A DNA stretch of 53,556 nt from Actinomycetes bacterium. GTDB lineage: Bacteria > Actinomycetota > Acidimicrobiia > Acidimicrobiales > RAAP-2. Numbering within the stretch: the stretch's first letter is position 1; the number at the start of each line of letters is the position of its first letter. The notes beneath the pieces are model-generated. The model was not told the origin of the DNA. It did not search any database and saw only the letters and a list, made by a program, of their open reading frames with translations. The stretch covers positions 1 through 53,556 of the forward strand of contig JAJZMD010000244.1 in the NCBI GenBank assembly GCA_021803085.1. Reading direction: 5' to 3'. A program made the position numbers and the translations under genes. This document shows positions 1 through 8,888 of the stretch, one piece after another.

Positions 1-138
1 CGACGGGCGCCGGTTCAACCCCGGCGAGGCGGCAGCGTTGGCGGCGACGGGCGCCGGTTCAACCCCGGCGAGGCGGCAGCGTTGGCGGCGACGGGCGCCG
101 GTTCAACCCCGGCGAGGCGGCAGCGTTGGCGGCGACGG
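1..138. repeat. 44-bp tandem repeat (minisatellite), about 3.1 copies
   Basis: Three near-perfect 44-bp units begin at 1, 45 and 89, followed by a 6-base start of a fourth. The array may continue left of the window. It overlaps the 3' end of the glycosyltransferase gene on the minus strand. Because 44 is not a multiple of 3, each unit shifts the reading frame, and each contains a TGA that is used in one frame. There are no spacers, so it is not a CRISPR array. Confidence 0.95.
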
Positions 139-1381
139 CCCGCACTGGCCTGTTGGCCGGTTCGGACCCACGCACCGAGGCGGCGACGGCCTCGGCCGAC
201 AGCTTGCCGCGCGCGGACACCTCCTCGAGGAACCGTGCGTACCGCTCGATCAGCACCGGCCACCGGTAGTGGCGTTCCACGTAGCGCCGGCCGCGGGCAC
301 CGAGGCTCCGCCGGAGCGCGGCATCGGCGACGAGGCGGTCGAGGACGGCTTCGAACTCCCGGTACGAGCCGAACCACAACCCGCCCCCCGATCGCTCGCA
401 GTGCTCACGGGTGGGGCCGCAACGCGCGTTCACCACCACCGGCAGCTCGAGCGTCCAGGCCTCGGTGACGGCCAGCGAGAAGGACTCGAGCGCCGACGGC
501 GAGACGAGCGCGAGGGCGTCACGCAGCACGTCGTACTTGTCCTCGTCGCTCACCATGCCGGTGAGGACGACGTCGGGATGGCGCGGCGGGCGGTAGGCGA
601 CCGGACCGACGAGGGCTAGCGCGAGCGGTCCCGGGCGCCGAGCTTTGTACTCGGCGAAGTACGCGGCGAGCATCTTGGACCCCTTGTGCTCGTCGACCCG
701 GCCGACGCTTGCCACGTAGGGCCGATCGCCTGAGCCCAGCACTTCGGCGCCCGAACGGCGGCGGGCGGGAGACAGCTCCGTGCCGAGACCGAGGAGGAGC
801 TGCGGAAGGCCGGCGACGGGGTAGTGCCGCTGGACCAGTCGCCGCTCGGCCATCGTGTGGAAGACGAGCGCGTCGGCGCTCGCGAACGTGTCCGCGAAGA
901 CCGGCAGGTACAGCGCGGGCTCGTCGTGTGCGGCGGGGTGGAGCACCGCCGGCATGGGCACCCGGCCGATCGCGCGGACGATCGGGTAGTACAGGTAGGG
1001 GTAGAAGGCGGCGACGTCCGCCGAGCTCGCGCACAGCGCCTCGACCAGCCGGGGCGTGACGGGCCCGTTCATGTCGATCCAGTCCTCGGCTTGCTCTCTG
1101 GTCGCATGCCCGGGCGCGAGGCGGATCCGGCCGTCGAGCTCGTAGAACTTCGAGCTCCTTTCGGCTTCCGGGCTGAAGCGGTGGACGAGGACGCCGTTCA
1201 TTGTCTGGTCACCGGGTTCGAGCTCGCTGCGCCAGGTCAGGTGGTCGAGCGCCGTCGAGGTGAAGACCTCGGTGCGCCACCCGGTGGAGGCCACCAGGTG
1301 CTCGGCGAGCTGCCGAGCGGCGGATTCGGCGCCGCCGACGACCTCGCGCCCGTAGCGCGGCGTGACGAACGCGACGCGCAC
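59..1381 (-). CDS. GT4-family glycosyltransferase
   Basis: Predicted cytoplasmic sugar transferase of 440 residues with the GT-B fold, probably adding sugars to an exported surface glycan. The N-terminus has the family's glycine-rich loop (GGAES, residues 16-20). The C-terminal half has the nucleotide-sugar part: SVGRVDEHKG near 225 and an E-x7-E motif at Glu299/Glu307 (PSALESFSLAVTEAW). The GTG start lies one base after the stop of the upstream methyltransferase, so translation is probably coupled. The last 20 or so residues (Pro/Arg-rich) are encoded by the 44-bp repeat and end at the TGA of the second unit met by the ribosome. That tail is probably non-catalytic. Donor and acceptor cannot be read from the sequence. 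Confidence 0.9.
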   Translation of the reverse strand: MRVAFVTPRYGREVVGGAESAARQLAEHLVASTGWRTEVFTSTALDHLTWRSELEPGDQTMNGVLVHRFSPEAERSSKFYELDGRIRLAPGHATREQAEDWIDMNGPVTPRLVEALCASSADVAAFYPYLYYPIVRAIGRVPMPAVLHPAAHDEPALYLPVFADTFASADALVFHTMAERRLVQRHYPVAGLPQLLLGLGTELSPARRRSGAEVLGSGDRPYVASVGRVDEHKGSKMLAAYFAEYKARRPGPLALALVGPVAYRPPRHPDVVLTGMVSDEDKYDVLRDALALVSPSALESFSLAVTEAWTLELPVVVNARCGPTREHCERSGGGLWFGSYREFEAVLDRLVADAALRRSLGARGRRYVERHYRWPVLIERYARFLEEVSARGKLSAEAVAASVRGSEPANRPVRAVAANAAASPGLNRRPSPPTLPPRRG

Positions 1382-1382
1382 C

Positions 1383-2339
1383 TCAGGCGGGTGCGCGTCG
1401 CGCGACGACGGCGTAGTCCCCGCCGCCGGGACCCTCTGAGACCTCCACCGTCCATGTGGCGAGGAGGTGAGCCCAGGTCCGTGCGCGGAACGGCCTGCCG
1501 GTGGAAAGGTCGGCTTCCACGGGCGCGTCCTGCGCGAACCATGCCGCCGGCGAGAGCGAATGGACGACGAGCACCCCGCGCGCGTCGAGCCGGTCCTCGG
1601 CGGTGCGGACGAGCTCGTCGCGGCGGGCCGGCTCCATGGCCTCGACGATGCCGGAGACGACCATCCCGCCCAGCGACGCGTGCCCGACCGCCCGAAGGTG
1701 CTCGAGCGGCTCCTCCTGGCGCAGGTCGGCACCGCCGAGCTCGGCGTCGACCACCATGTCGGGACGCGGATCGACGCCGTACGCGTCGACGCCCGCAGCA
1801 CTGAGGCGGCGGACGAGCCATCCGTCGCCGCACGCAGCGTGGAGCACGCGGCCGCGGGCACCGAGGAGCGCGTCGACGGCCCGCGCGCTCCACCAGGCGT
1901 CCCCCGGTTCGGGGTCGAGCACGTAGGTCGGCGACACGGGGGGGACCCGGGCCTGGAGGTCCTCGAGCTGGGCGTCGACGGCATGGAGCGCGCGGCTCGC
2001 CGCGGCGCCGAACTGGCTCACCTGGTGGGTGACCCAGCCCATGTACCAGAGGCTCAGCGACCGCAACCCCTTCTTGATGGCCGTGCCCGCGGGCCGCTCG
2101 GACGTCACCGGTACGACCGGGTCGATGAACGCAGCCCGGTCCACGAGCGCCAGAGCGTCCTTCAGGTCGCCCGCGCGCGCGGACATGGGAGCGTGCTCGA
2201 GGAACAGCTCGTCCAGCTCGCGCTCGAGGTGGAGGGGGATCTCGCCACGGCGGCGGCGCACCTCTTCGTCGATCTCGGCCATGACCTGCCGCAGGTAGTC
2301 GTCGGCGGCCGGGGGCGGATCGGTTCCGCCCGCGATCAC
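1383..2339 (-). CDS. SAM-dependent methyltransferase of the glycan operon
   Basis: Predicted class I methyltransferase of 318 residues. Motif I is VLHAACGDGWL at about 165-175, followed by an acidic VDPRPDM strand that would bind the ribose of SAM. The N-terminal 140 residues are helical and charged, as in methyltransferases attached to O-antigen and cell-wall polysaccharide clusters. The GTG start overlaps the TGA of the ABC ATPase (GTGA), and the stop is one base before the glycosyltransferase, which places it in the same transcript. A role in methylating a glycan end, as a chain-length or export signal read by the Wzt-type ATPase, fits the context but is inference. Confidence 0.8.
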   Translation of the reverse strand: MIAGGTDPPPAADDYLRQVMAEIDEEVRRRRGEIPLHLERELDELFLEHAPMSARAGDLKDALALVDRAAFIDPVVPVTSERPAGTAIKKGLRSLSLWYMGWVTHQVSQFGAAASRALHAVDAQLEDLQARVPPVSPTYVLDPEPGDAWWSARAVDALLGARGRVLHAACGDGWLVRRLSAAGVDAYGVDPRPDMVVDAELGGADLRQEEPLEHLRAVGHASLGGMVVSGIVEAMEPARRDELVRTAEDRLDARGVLVVHSLSPAAWFAQDAPVEADLSTGRPFRARTWAHLLATWTVEVSEGPGGGDYAVVARRAPA

Positions 2340-3706
2340 GACGCCACCGTCCCGCCCTTCCCGACGACGAGCCCGCCGTTCCCGACGACGAGCCCGCCGT
2401 TCGCGACGAGGGCAGCCCGCACCTCGACGGCGACGACCCCGGTGGAGCGGCCCGGGTTCATCACCTCGAACGTGCACGCCGGCTCCCGCCAGTCGCTGAG
2501 CCCGCGTGCGGTCTGCACCCCGAGGTTCACGTCGTAGGCGCCGTCGAGCAAGGGCACCGCCTCCAGCCGGAACTCGAACGACCCAGGTCCCGGCGCGAGG
2601 TCGCAAGTCACCCCGAGGATCTCGCTGTCGGTCCGGAACAGACCTGTCCCCCCGTCACCGCGCAGCTCGAGCTGGAACACCGCCCCGACGACCGGCCGCA
2701 CCGACTCGAACTCGGCCCTGACGGTGACGGGCTCGCCCGGCAGGACGTAGCGCCGCCCGCTCTCCGCGGGCAGCACGCAGGTGACGTCCGTGAAACGGAC
2801 GGGGCGGCTGTCCTGGGGGGCGAGACGGAGCCGCGAGACGCTGCCAGCCGTCGCGCCCGGAACCCCGGCGGTGACCTGCGGGTCGGGGTAGGCGAGGCCC
2901 TCCGCCGCGTGTTCCTCGGCGATGTCCTCCGTCGCGGCGCCGAGCGCGGCGTCAGCTTCCGACGCACCGAGCGCGTCCCCCGCCTCGAGGAGCCGTTCCC
3001 GGAAGAGGCGGATCGCCTCGCCGGGCGCGCCCACGCCCACCATCTCGCCGTCGGAGAGCACCACCGCCCGGTCGCAGATCGATCGCACCAGGTCCGGAGC
3101 GTGGCTGACGAACAGGATGGTGCGCCCCTCGCGCTGGAACTGCTTCACTCGGTCCAGGCACTTGCGCTGGAAGCGCTCGTCGCCGACTGCGAGGACCTCG
3201 TCGATGACGAGCACGTCGGGGTCGACGTTGACCGCGACGGCGAAGCCGAGCCGGACGTACATCCCCGAGGAGTAGTACTTCACCTGGTTGTCGATGAACT
3301 GGCCGAGCTCGGCGAATTCCACGATGTCGTCGAACATCCGGTCGACGTCCCGCTTGGAGAAGCCGAGCATGGAGCCGTTCAGGTAGATGTTCTCGCGCCC
3401 GCTCAGCTCCTGCTGGAACCCTGCTCCGAGCTCCAAGAGCCCCGCCAGCTTCCCCCGCACCACCACCTGACCGGCGGTCGGCTGCAGGATGCCGCACACG
3501 CACTTGAGAAGCGTGGACTTCCCCGACCCGTTACGACCGAGGATGCCGATGGTCTCCCCCTCGGGGACCTCGAAGGAGACGTCGCGCAGCGCCCAGAGGT
3601 CCTCGTGGGGGACCCGGCCCGCGTGGATCACCTTCTCCTTCAACGACGTGTACTTCTCGTGGTAGAGGCGGAAGCGCTTCGACACGCCCTGGACCTCGAC
3701 GGCCAC
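2336..3706 (-). CDS. Wzt/TagH-type polysaccharide ABC exporter, ATPase with C-terminal carbohydrate-binding-like domain
   Basis: ATPase subunit (456 residues) of a polysaccharide or teichoic-acid type exporter. Walker A is GRNGSGKS at 57-64, the ABC signature is YSSGMYVRL, and Walker B is VLVIDEVLAVGD. Beyond about residue 300 there is a beta-rich extension like the Wzt C-terminal domain that reads the end of the glycan chain. The GTG at 3706 has GAGGTG six bases upstream, so I prefer it to the GTG at 3715 that also overlaps the permease gene's end. The extreme C-terminus is a Gly/Val/Asn repeat encoded by three 21-bp DNA units. The partner permease is immediately upstream. Confidence 0.92.
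   Translation of the reverse strand: MAVEVQGVSKRFRLYHEKYTSLKEKVIHAGRVPHEDLWALRDVSFEVPEGETIGILGRNGSGKSTLLKCVCGILQPTAGQVVVRGKLAGLLELGAGFQQELSGRENIYLNGSMLGFSKRDVDRMFDDIVEFAELGQFIDNQVKYYSSGMYVRLGFAVAVNVDPDVLVIDEVLAVGDERFQRKCLDRVKQFQREGRTILFVSHAPDLVRSICDRAVVLSDGEMVGVGAPGEAIRLFRERLLEAGDALGASEADAALGAATEDIAEEHAAEGLAYPDPQVTAGVPGATAGSVSRLRLAPQDSRPVRFTDVTCVLPAESGRRYVLPGEPVTVRAEFESVRPVVGAVFQLELRGDGGTGLFRTDSEILGVTCDLAPGPGSFEFRLEAVPLLDGAYDVNLGVQTARGLSDWREPACTFEVMNPGRSTGVVAVEVRAALVANGGLVVGNGGLVVGKGGTVAS
2351..2411. repeat. 21-bp in-frame tandem repeat, about 3 copies
   Basis: Units begin at 2351, 2372 and 2393 and differ by one or two bases. They encode the repeated NGGLVVG-type tail of the ABC ATPase. The unit length keeps the frame. 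Confidence 0.85.
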
Positions 3707-3716
3707 GGGGGTCACC

Positions 3717-4703
3717 TCACAGCTCCTCGGCGAAGTTGCCGGCGAGCCTGCCGAAGACCACCATCGCGACGTAGAAGAGGACCAGCGCGACGGCGAGCAC
3801 GACGCCGTCTCCCCACACATAGGTCGACACCGGCCAGTGGGGCAGTACGTGGAGCGCCGGATGAGGCGCGTAGGTCGCCGGGGGTGTCAGCGCCCCGTAG
3901 AGGACCCGCTGGAACGTCATGACGAGGATGGTCAGCGGATTCATGAAGTACATCCAGGTGAGGTGATGGACCGCCAGGCGGCTGGCCACGGTTGTCTGGT
4001 ACGAGTACACGATCGGGCACGCCCAGAACCACGCGGACCCGACGAGCACTGTGACGAGGTGGAAGGTGTCGCGCATGTAGACGTTGATTGCGGCGAGCAA
4101 GATCCCGAAGGCGCACGCGAGCACGAGCGTGGGGACGAGCCCGACGACCACCAGGTACAGGAGCGACCACGCAGGCGCCCAGTGCAGGAACAGCATGAAG
4201 ATCACCATGACGCACGCCTGGAAGAAGAAGAAGACGCCCGCCGACCCGACCGCCGCGAGGGCGAGGATCTCGCGGGGGAAGGACACCTTCTTCACCAGCC
4301 CCGCGTTGTTCACCACGACGCCGGTCGCGGTGACGATCCCCGTCGAGAAGAGATTGAAGAGAAGGATCCCCGCGAAGAGGTAGAGCACGAAGTCCGGCAT
4401 GCCGTTGTGAAGGACCACTCCGAAGACGAGCGTGTAGACCGCGAGGGTGAGCGCCGGGGAGATCATCGACCACAAGAGGCCGAGGAACGAGTTCTTGTAC
4501 TTGACCTTGATCTCGGTGCGGACCAGGTAGACGAGGAGCTCTCGCGAGCGCCACACCTCCCGCAGCCGCGCCCAGACTCTCGTCTCCGAGGAGACGACGC
4601 GCGTGGTCTTCGGGCGCGTCGCGACCGAGCCCGCTCGATCGAGCACGCTCGTCACCCCGGCCGACCTCGCGTCCGGCGACTCCGCCGGCGCATCGACCGC
4701 CAC
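3717..4703 (-). CDS. ABC-2 type polysaccharide export permease (Wzm/TagG-like)
   Basis: Membrane subunit of 328 residues that would pair with the ATPase encoded just downstream to flip a lipid-linked glycan across the membrane. After a soluble N-terminus of about 60 residues there is the family sequence YLVRTEIKVKYKNSFLGLLW, followed by about six hydrophobic helices. The length and the RTEIKVKYKNS-type amphipathic entry are typical of Wzm/TagG. The GTG start is two bases past the clpP stop, and the gene stops ten bases before the ATPase start, so the genes are almost certainly cotranscribed. Confidence 0.92.
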   Translation of the reverse strand: MAVDAPAESPDARSAGVTSVLDRAGSVATRPKTTRVVSSETRVWARLREVWRSRELLVYLVRTEIKVKYKNSFLGLLWSMISPALTLAVYTLVFGVVLHNGMPDFVLYLFAGILLFNLFSTGIVTATGVVVNNAGLVKKVSFPREILALAAVGSAGVFFFFQACVMVIFMLFLHWAPAWSLLYLVVVGLVPTLVLACAFGILLAAINVYMRDTFHLVTVLVGSAWFWACPIVYSYQTTVASRLAVHHLTWMYFMNPLTILVMTFQRVLYGALTPPATYAPHPALHVLPHWPVSTYVWGDGVVLAVALVLFYVAMVVFGRLAGNFAEEL

Positions 4704-4705
4704 GG

Positions 4706-5317
4706 TCAGCTTCCGCCCACCTGGGCCGTCGAGCGATCGATCACGTGGTCGATGAAGCCGTACTCGTGGGCCTCCTCGGCGGTGAACCAGCGGTCCCGGT
4801 CGGAGTCGGCTTCGATGCGCTCCACCGGTTGTCCCGTGTGGAAGGCGATCCGCTCGGCCATCATCCGCTTGAGGTAGACGATCTGCTCGGCCTGTATCGC
4901 GATGTCAGCGGCCTGCCCCTGCATCGCCCCCGAGGGCTGGTGCATCAGGATGCGCGAGTGCGGGAGCGCGAACCGCTTGCCCGGGGCGCCGGCACACAGG
5001 AGGAACTGTCCCATGGACGCGGCGAGACCCACGCAGATCGTGCTCACATCGGGGCGGACGTACTGCATCGTGTCGTAGATGGCGAGACCGTCGGTGACCG
5101 ATCCCCCCGGCGAGTTGATGTAGAGGCTGATGTCGCGCTCGGGGTCCTCCGCCTCGAGCAGGATCAGCTGGGCGCACACCGTGTTGGCCGTGTTCTGGTC
5201 GATGGCGGACCCGATGAAGATGATGCGCTCTTTCAGGAGGCGCTGGTAGACGTCCACGGCGACCGACTGGTCCTGGCCAGCGGCACCCATGGGTCCGGCA
5301 AGGGGACTAGCGTGCAT
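4706..5317 (-). CDS. clpP: ATP-dependent Clp protease proteolytic subunit
   Basis: Serine peptidase subunit (203 residues) that forms tetradecameric rings with Clp ATPases for protein turnover. The triad is visible with family spacing: Ser101 in GLAASMGQ, His126 in ILMHQPSG and Asp175 in SDRDRWF. The oligomerisation and substrate segment YINSPGGSV is also present. A TAGCCT box lies six bases upstream of the ATG at 5317, which supports that start and a leaderless message; an internal ATG at 5290 is the alternative. Actinobacteria usually carry two clpP genes side by side with clpX, but here a single clpP heads a glycan-export operon. That suggests it is an extra paralogue. Confidence 0.95.
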   Translation of the reverse strand: MHASPLAGPMGAAGQDQSVAVDVYQRLLKERIIFIGSAIDQNTANTVCAQLILLEAEDPERDISLYINSPGGSVTDGLAIYDTMQYVRPDVSTICVGLAASMGQFLLCAGAPGKRFALPHSRILMHQPSGAMQGQAADIAIQAEQIVYLKRMMAERIAFHTGQPVERIEADSDRDRWFTAEEAHEYGFIDHVIDRSTAQVGGS

Positions 5318-5323
5318 GCCACG

Positions 5324-5329
5324 AGGCTA
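5324..5329 (-). promoter_or_regulatory. -10 box of the clpP operon (leaderless)
   Basis: TAGCCT on the minus strand, six bases before the clpP ATG. No Shine-Dalgarno site fits between. No clear -35 was seen. Confidence 0.5.
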
Positions 5330-5358
5330 CCCGGCGGCACCGCCGGCCGGTGTTGCAC

Positions 5359-5440
5359 GCGGACGTGGCGGAACCGGTAGACGCGCCGGGTTTAGGTCCC
5401 GGTCCCTTCGGGGGTGGAGGTTCGAGTCCTCTCGTCCGCA
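5359..5440 (+). tRNA. tRNA-Leu (anticodon UAG)
   Basis: An 82-base class II tRNA. The 7-bp acceptor stem pairs GCGGACG (5359-5365) with CGTCCGC (5433-5439), followed by discriminator A. The anticodon stem CCGGG/CCCGG encloses the loop TTTAGGT, giving anticodon TAG at 5393-5395. A long variable arm and the T-arm GGTTCGAGTCC are present. The CCA end is not encoded. Confidence 0.97.
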
Positions 5441-5737
5441 CGCTCGGGCCCGAACGCTCCTCGCCACCACCCCTCGCCACCGCTCCTCGCCGCTGCTCCT
5501 CGCCACCACCCCTCGCCACCTCCTCGGGCTCGGAGGCACCGGTGACCGGGCTCGGCGGGGTCTCCTGGCCGTCGTCTCCGGTTGCCGAGTCTGCGGCACC
5601 GATCATCGAGTCGGCGGGCCCCGACGGCGCGGACGGGATCACCTTCCCGTGCCCGCTCCCCTCCCTCCCCGAGACGTTCGACTCCGCCGGTGTGGTAGGC
5701 CCGGTCAGCTCTTGAGCGCGCCCGAGGGAGGCCAGCC
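5441..5737. repeat. Gene-free stretch with a 26-bp direct repeat
   Basis: This region separates tRNA-Leu from the glycerate kinase gene. A perfect 26-bp direct repeat (5456-5481 and 5495-5520, 39-bp period) lies in a CTCGCCACC-rich tract. No convincing coding sequence is seen; the open frames lack family resemblance. The last bases hold a strong ribosome-binding site (GGGAGG, 5726-5731) for the next gene. Confidence 0.75.
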
Positions 5738-6880
5738 ATTCCCCGCTCCGACAACTCGCCGGACCCCCCGCCTCACCTCGTCGCCGCGTTCGACAAGTTC
5801 CGTGGCACCGCCACCGCGGCCGAGGTGGCGAAGGCGGCCGCAGCCGGGGCGAGGGCGAGCGGGTGGAGCGCGGAGGAGCTCCCGCTCGCCGACGGCGGCG
5901 AGGGAACGCTGGACGCGCTCTCCTCTGCCCTCGGAGGCGAGCGGCGCCGGTCCGTGGTCCGGGGACCCCTCGGCGAGCCGGTCGACGCGGAGTGGCTGTA
6001 CGTGCCCGAGGGCCTGCGGCGTCTCCCCGAGCCGGCGCGGCGGCTCCTCTCCCACCGCGACCGGGCTGCCGGCCCTGTCGCGGTGATCGAGGCAGCCCTC
6101 GCTGCCGGGCGAGCGCTGCTGCCCGTCCCCAGAGGGGACGACCCGGTGCGGGCGCGCACCGACGGCGTCGGGGACCTCGTCCTCGCCGCGCGGGAAGCGG
6201 GTGCCCGGCTCGTGGTCGTCGGCGTGGGCGGGAGCGCGACCACCGACGGGGGTTGGGGCGCGCTGTCGGCGCTGGGCGGGCCGCGCCGGTTCGACGGGCC
6301 CGAGCTCGTGGTCGCCTTCGACGTGACGACCCCGTTCCGGCTCGCGGCCGAGACGTTCGCGCCACAGAAGGGTGCGACTCCCGCGCAGGTCCAGGTGCTG
6401 ACGGCTCGTCTCGACGCGCTCGCCCATCGCTACCGGTACGAGCTCGGGATCGACGTCGATCGCCTCGAGGGCGCGGGCGCGGCTGGCGGGCTCGCGGGCG
6501 GCCTGGCCGCGCTCGGAGCGCGTCTCGTCCCTGGCATCGCGCTCGTCGCCGACCTCGTCGGGCTCGACCGACGCGTGGCGGCAGCGGACCTCGTCGCCAC
6601 CGGCGAGGGACGGCTCGACGCGACCTCCTTCGCCGGGAAGGTCGTCGGCGGCGTCCTTGCCGCGGCCGGGGGCTCGCCTCGGGCCCTGTGCATCGCGGGC
6701 CGGATCGACACGGGCGTCGAGCGCCACTGGGCCGGCAGGAAGGGCCACGTCGAGGCTCTGAGCCTCGTCGCCACGGTCGGCGAGGCGCGCGCCCTGCACG
6801 CCACGACGCAGAGCGTCTTCGACGTCGTCGCCGCAACGTGCCGGCGCCTCCGGCCGTTGGGTCCGGAGCTCCAGGGGTGA
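5738..6880 (+). CDS. Glycerate kinase (GlxK/GarK family), apparent ATT start
   Basis: Predicted ATP:glycerate kinase that makes 2- or 3-phosphoglycerate, feeding glyoxylate-pathway carbon into glycolysis. The family N-terminus is present (HLVAAFDKFRGTATAAEV, normally near residue 3), followed by PLADGGEGTLDAL, GVGGSATTDGGWGAL and ATGEGRLDATSFAGKV. The first in-frame ATG, GTG or TTG is the GTG at 5825, which would remove the conserved nucleotide-binding start. The frame is open back to a TAG at 5696, and within it a GGGAGG site lies six bases before an ATT at 5738. That start gives 380 residues, the normal family length. Start choice is inference; gene identity is secure. Confidence 0.9.
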   Translation: MPRSDNSPDPPPHLVAAFDKFRGTATAAEVAKAAAAGARASGWSAEELPLADGGEGTLDALSSALGGERRRSVVRGPLGEPVDAEWLYVPEGLRRLPEPARRLLSHRDRAAGPVAVIEAALAAGRALLPVPRGDDPVRARTDGVGDLVLAAREAGARLVVVGVGGSATTDGGWGALSALGGPRRFDGPELVVAFDVTTPFRLAAETFAPQKGATPAQVQVLTARLDALAHRYRYELGIDVDRLEGAGAAGGLAGGLAALGARLVPGIALVADLVGLDRRVAAADLVATGEGRLDATSFAGKVVGGVLAAAGGSPRALCIAGRIDTGVERHWAGRKGHVEALSLVATVGEARALHATTQSVFDVVAATCRRLRPLGPELQG

Positions 6881-7098
6881 GAACCGCGGGCTGCGGCTGT
6901 GACGAGCACGCGCACCGGCACCAAGAGCCGCCGCCATCGGGCGTAATCGTCAAATCGACTCCCGATGACTTCGACGGTGCAGCGTCGACGCTCGCCGTCG
7001 GGCACGAGGCTGTTCCTCGCAGGAAACGCCTCTGAGAACGAACAGGTCCCGTCGAGTCACGCCCGACGACCTTCGACGAATCCCGAAACACCCATGCG

Positions 7099-7104
7099 TA
7101 TAGT
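7099..7104 (+). promoter_or_regulatory. -10 box (leaderless) for the membrane protein at 7113
   Basis: TATAGT, eight bases before a GTG start, in an otherwise GC-rich intergenic stretch. No ribosome-binding site lies between. Confidence 0.5.
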
Positions 7105-7112
7105 TGGCCGCC

Positions 7113-8789
7113 GTGACGCTCGTTCGACGGTCGACAGCTCCCTTCGCGGCACAGTTGGATGTCTCGTCATCGCCCAGCGCGACGCGTCGGACCTCTCGCT
7201 GGAGCATCCCGGCGTTCGCGATCGCGGTGCTGGTCGCCGCCACCGTGCTGGGGGACATCGACGCCGTACGTGCCGTGGCGCCGAATTCCGATGCAGCTTC
7301 GCAGGTTCTCGAGGGGCTCTCCGTCGCGCACGGGAACGTTCTCCTCCACGGCTGGGCGCTGTCACTTGACTCGTTCTGGACGACGGAAGTTCCCTTCTAT
7401 GCACTCGCCGTAGCGATCTTGGGCGTCCACGGCTTTCTGCTCGATGTCATCCCGGCTGTCATCGCCGCGCTCGTCGCGTTCTTCGGGGTGCTCATCGCCG
7501 CAGACGGCCGCTCTAGGGGAGCGGCAGTGGTGGGCGGGTGCACGGTCGTCGCCTTTCTCGTCCTACCGGTGGATGCCCTCGCTCGTTTCTTCTTCGCGGG
7601 GGGATTTCACGTCGGCGCGATCCTGCTTTCCCTGATCGCGTTCTTCGCCCTCCGGCGAGGACGCTGGGGCATCGGGGTTGTCGTCGCGACGATCGCACTG
7701 ACTCTTGGGCTGCTTGGCGACTTCCAGACTGTCGCCTACGGCGTCGGGCCGATCGGCGTCGCTGCTGTCGCCGCGATGCTCCGTCGCCGCTCCGTCCGAG
7801 CCGGACTCCCGGCTCTCGTCAGTGCCGTCGGAGCCTGCGTCGCTTATGAGATCGTCCGTCAGGCTGCCGTTGCCATCGGCACGTTCAGCATCGGCAGCGC
7901 GAACCCGTTTGCGTCAGCGTCGCAGGCCTGGCACAACGTGCGGAACCTTTACGCGTACGGCGGGGAGCTGATCGGCCTGAATTCCACGATCTACGGCACG
8001 GGAGGCATGCCCGGCTGGTTGCAGGACATGCGCGTCGTCGGTGCCGTCGTTGTCATCGTCGCCTCCGTCCTCACCCTCGTACGGCTCGTCATCGGCGCGG
8101 TTGCGGGCACTGCGGCGACCGACGAAGGCACCACGAGCTGGTGGGCATCGCAGGATCCAGGGTGGCACCTGGACGACATGCTCCTTCTCGGAGCCATCGG
8201 TGTGGCGGCGTCGTACGTCGCGTTGGCATTCTTCACCACGCCGACGTTCGGCCGGTACTTGTTCGGAGCCGCGATCTACCTGTCGATCCTTGCAGGACGG
8301 GTCGTAGCTAGGGCGTGGGAGAGTCGACGGATCCATGCCGCACGACCGATCCTTGCCGGGCTCGGTGCCGTGCTCTTCCTGTTGTTCGCAGCTGGCTTCG
8401 CGTACACCGCCACGGCTCCCCGACAGCCTGAGCCGAGCGCAATTCTTGGCAAGTGGCTGGCCGCCCGGGACCTGACGAACGGTGTCGGCGCGTACTGGTC
8501 AGCCAGCATCACCACCGTTGAGAGCAACGACAAGGTGCGGATCCGACCGGTACTGGAGCACGGCAACCGGCTCGTTCGCTACGACCGGGAGTCCGACGCC
8601 GCATGGTACGCAGGACAGCACTTTTCGTTCGTGGTCTTTCAACCCGGTGCTGCATGGGGGGGCGTCGGCCTTGCGACGGCGACGGCCACGTTCGGTCGGC
8701 CGGCGCACGCCTACGGTGTCGATGGCTACGAGGTCCTGGTGTGGCGGCGGCCTTTCACCGTCTCGCCCGAGAACGGCGCGGGCGCCTGA
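7113..8789 (+). CDS. Polytopic membrane protein of unknown function (GT-C-like architecture)
   Basis: A protein of 558 residues with about ten or more hydrophobic helices spread over residues 30-430 and a soluble C-terminal domain of about 120 residues. The first extracytoplasmic loop contains aspartates (LGDIDAVRAVAPNSDAA), a layout seen in GT-C lipid-linked glycosyltransferases and DUF-type membrane proteins. I cannot assign a family or substrate. The GTG at 7113 is preferred because a TATAGT box lies eight bases upstream; a TTG at 7104 would start inside that box. The gene stands alone, followed by a strong hairpin. Base composition is slightly lower in GC than its neighbours. Confidence 0.8.
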   Translation: MTLVRRSTAPFAAQLDVSSSPSATRRTSRWSIPAFAIAVLVAATVLGDIDAVRAVAPNSDAASQVLEGLSVAHGNVLLHGWALSLDSFWTTEVPFYALAVAILGVHGFLLDVIPAVIAALVAFFGVLIAADGRSRGAAVVGGCTVVAFLVLPVDALARFFFAGGFHVGAILLSLIAFFALRRGRWGIGVVVATIALTLGLLGDFQTVAYGVGPIGVAAVAAMLRRRSVRAGLPALVSAVGACVAYEIVRQAAVAIGTFSIGSANPFASASQAWHNVRNLYAYGGELIGLNSTIYGTGGMPGWLQDMRVVGAVVVIVASVLTLVRLVIGAVAGTAATDEGTTSWWASQDPGWHLDDMLLLGAIGVAASYVALAFFTTPTFGRYLFGAAIYLSILAGRVVARAWESRRIHAARPILAGLGAVLFLLFAAGFAYTATAPRQPEPSAILGKWLAARDLTNGVGAYWSASITTVESNDKVRIRPVLEHGNRLVRYDRESDAAWYAGQHFSFVVFQPGAAWGGVGLATATATFGRPAHAYGVDGYEVLVWRRPFTVSPENGAGA

Positions 8790-8856
8790 CCCGTTGAGTG
8801 CGACGAGACCCGCCCCGCCTCGCAGCCGGCCTCGCCCTCGCCGGGACACCAACGAG

Positions 8857-8888
8857 ACGAAGAGCCGGCCTGCCGGCCGGCTCTTCGT
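8857..8888 (+). terminator. Perfect 14-bp hairpin, probable terminator
   Basis: Arms 8857-8870 and 8875-8888 are exactly complementary (ACGAAGAGCCGGCC and its reverse complement) around a TGCC loop, followed by GTTTCG. It lies about 65 bases downstream of the membrane-protein stop. The following T-run is short, so termination may depend on the stem alone. Confidence 0.6.

Noticed and set aside
1-138. Possible CRISPR array
   Set aside because: Units are directly abutting with no variable spacers, and no cas genes are present. It is a minisatellite.
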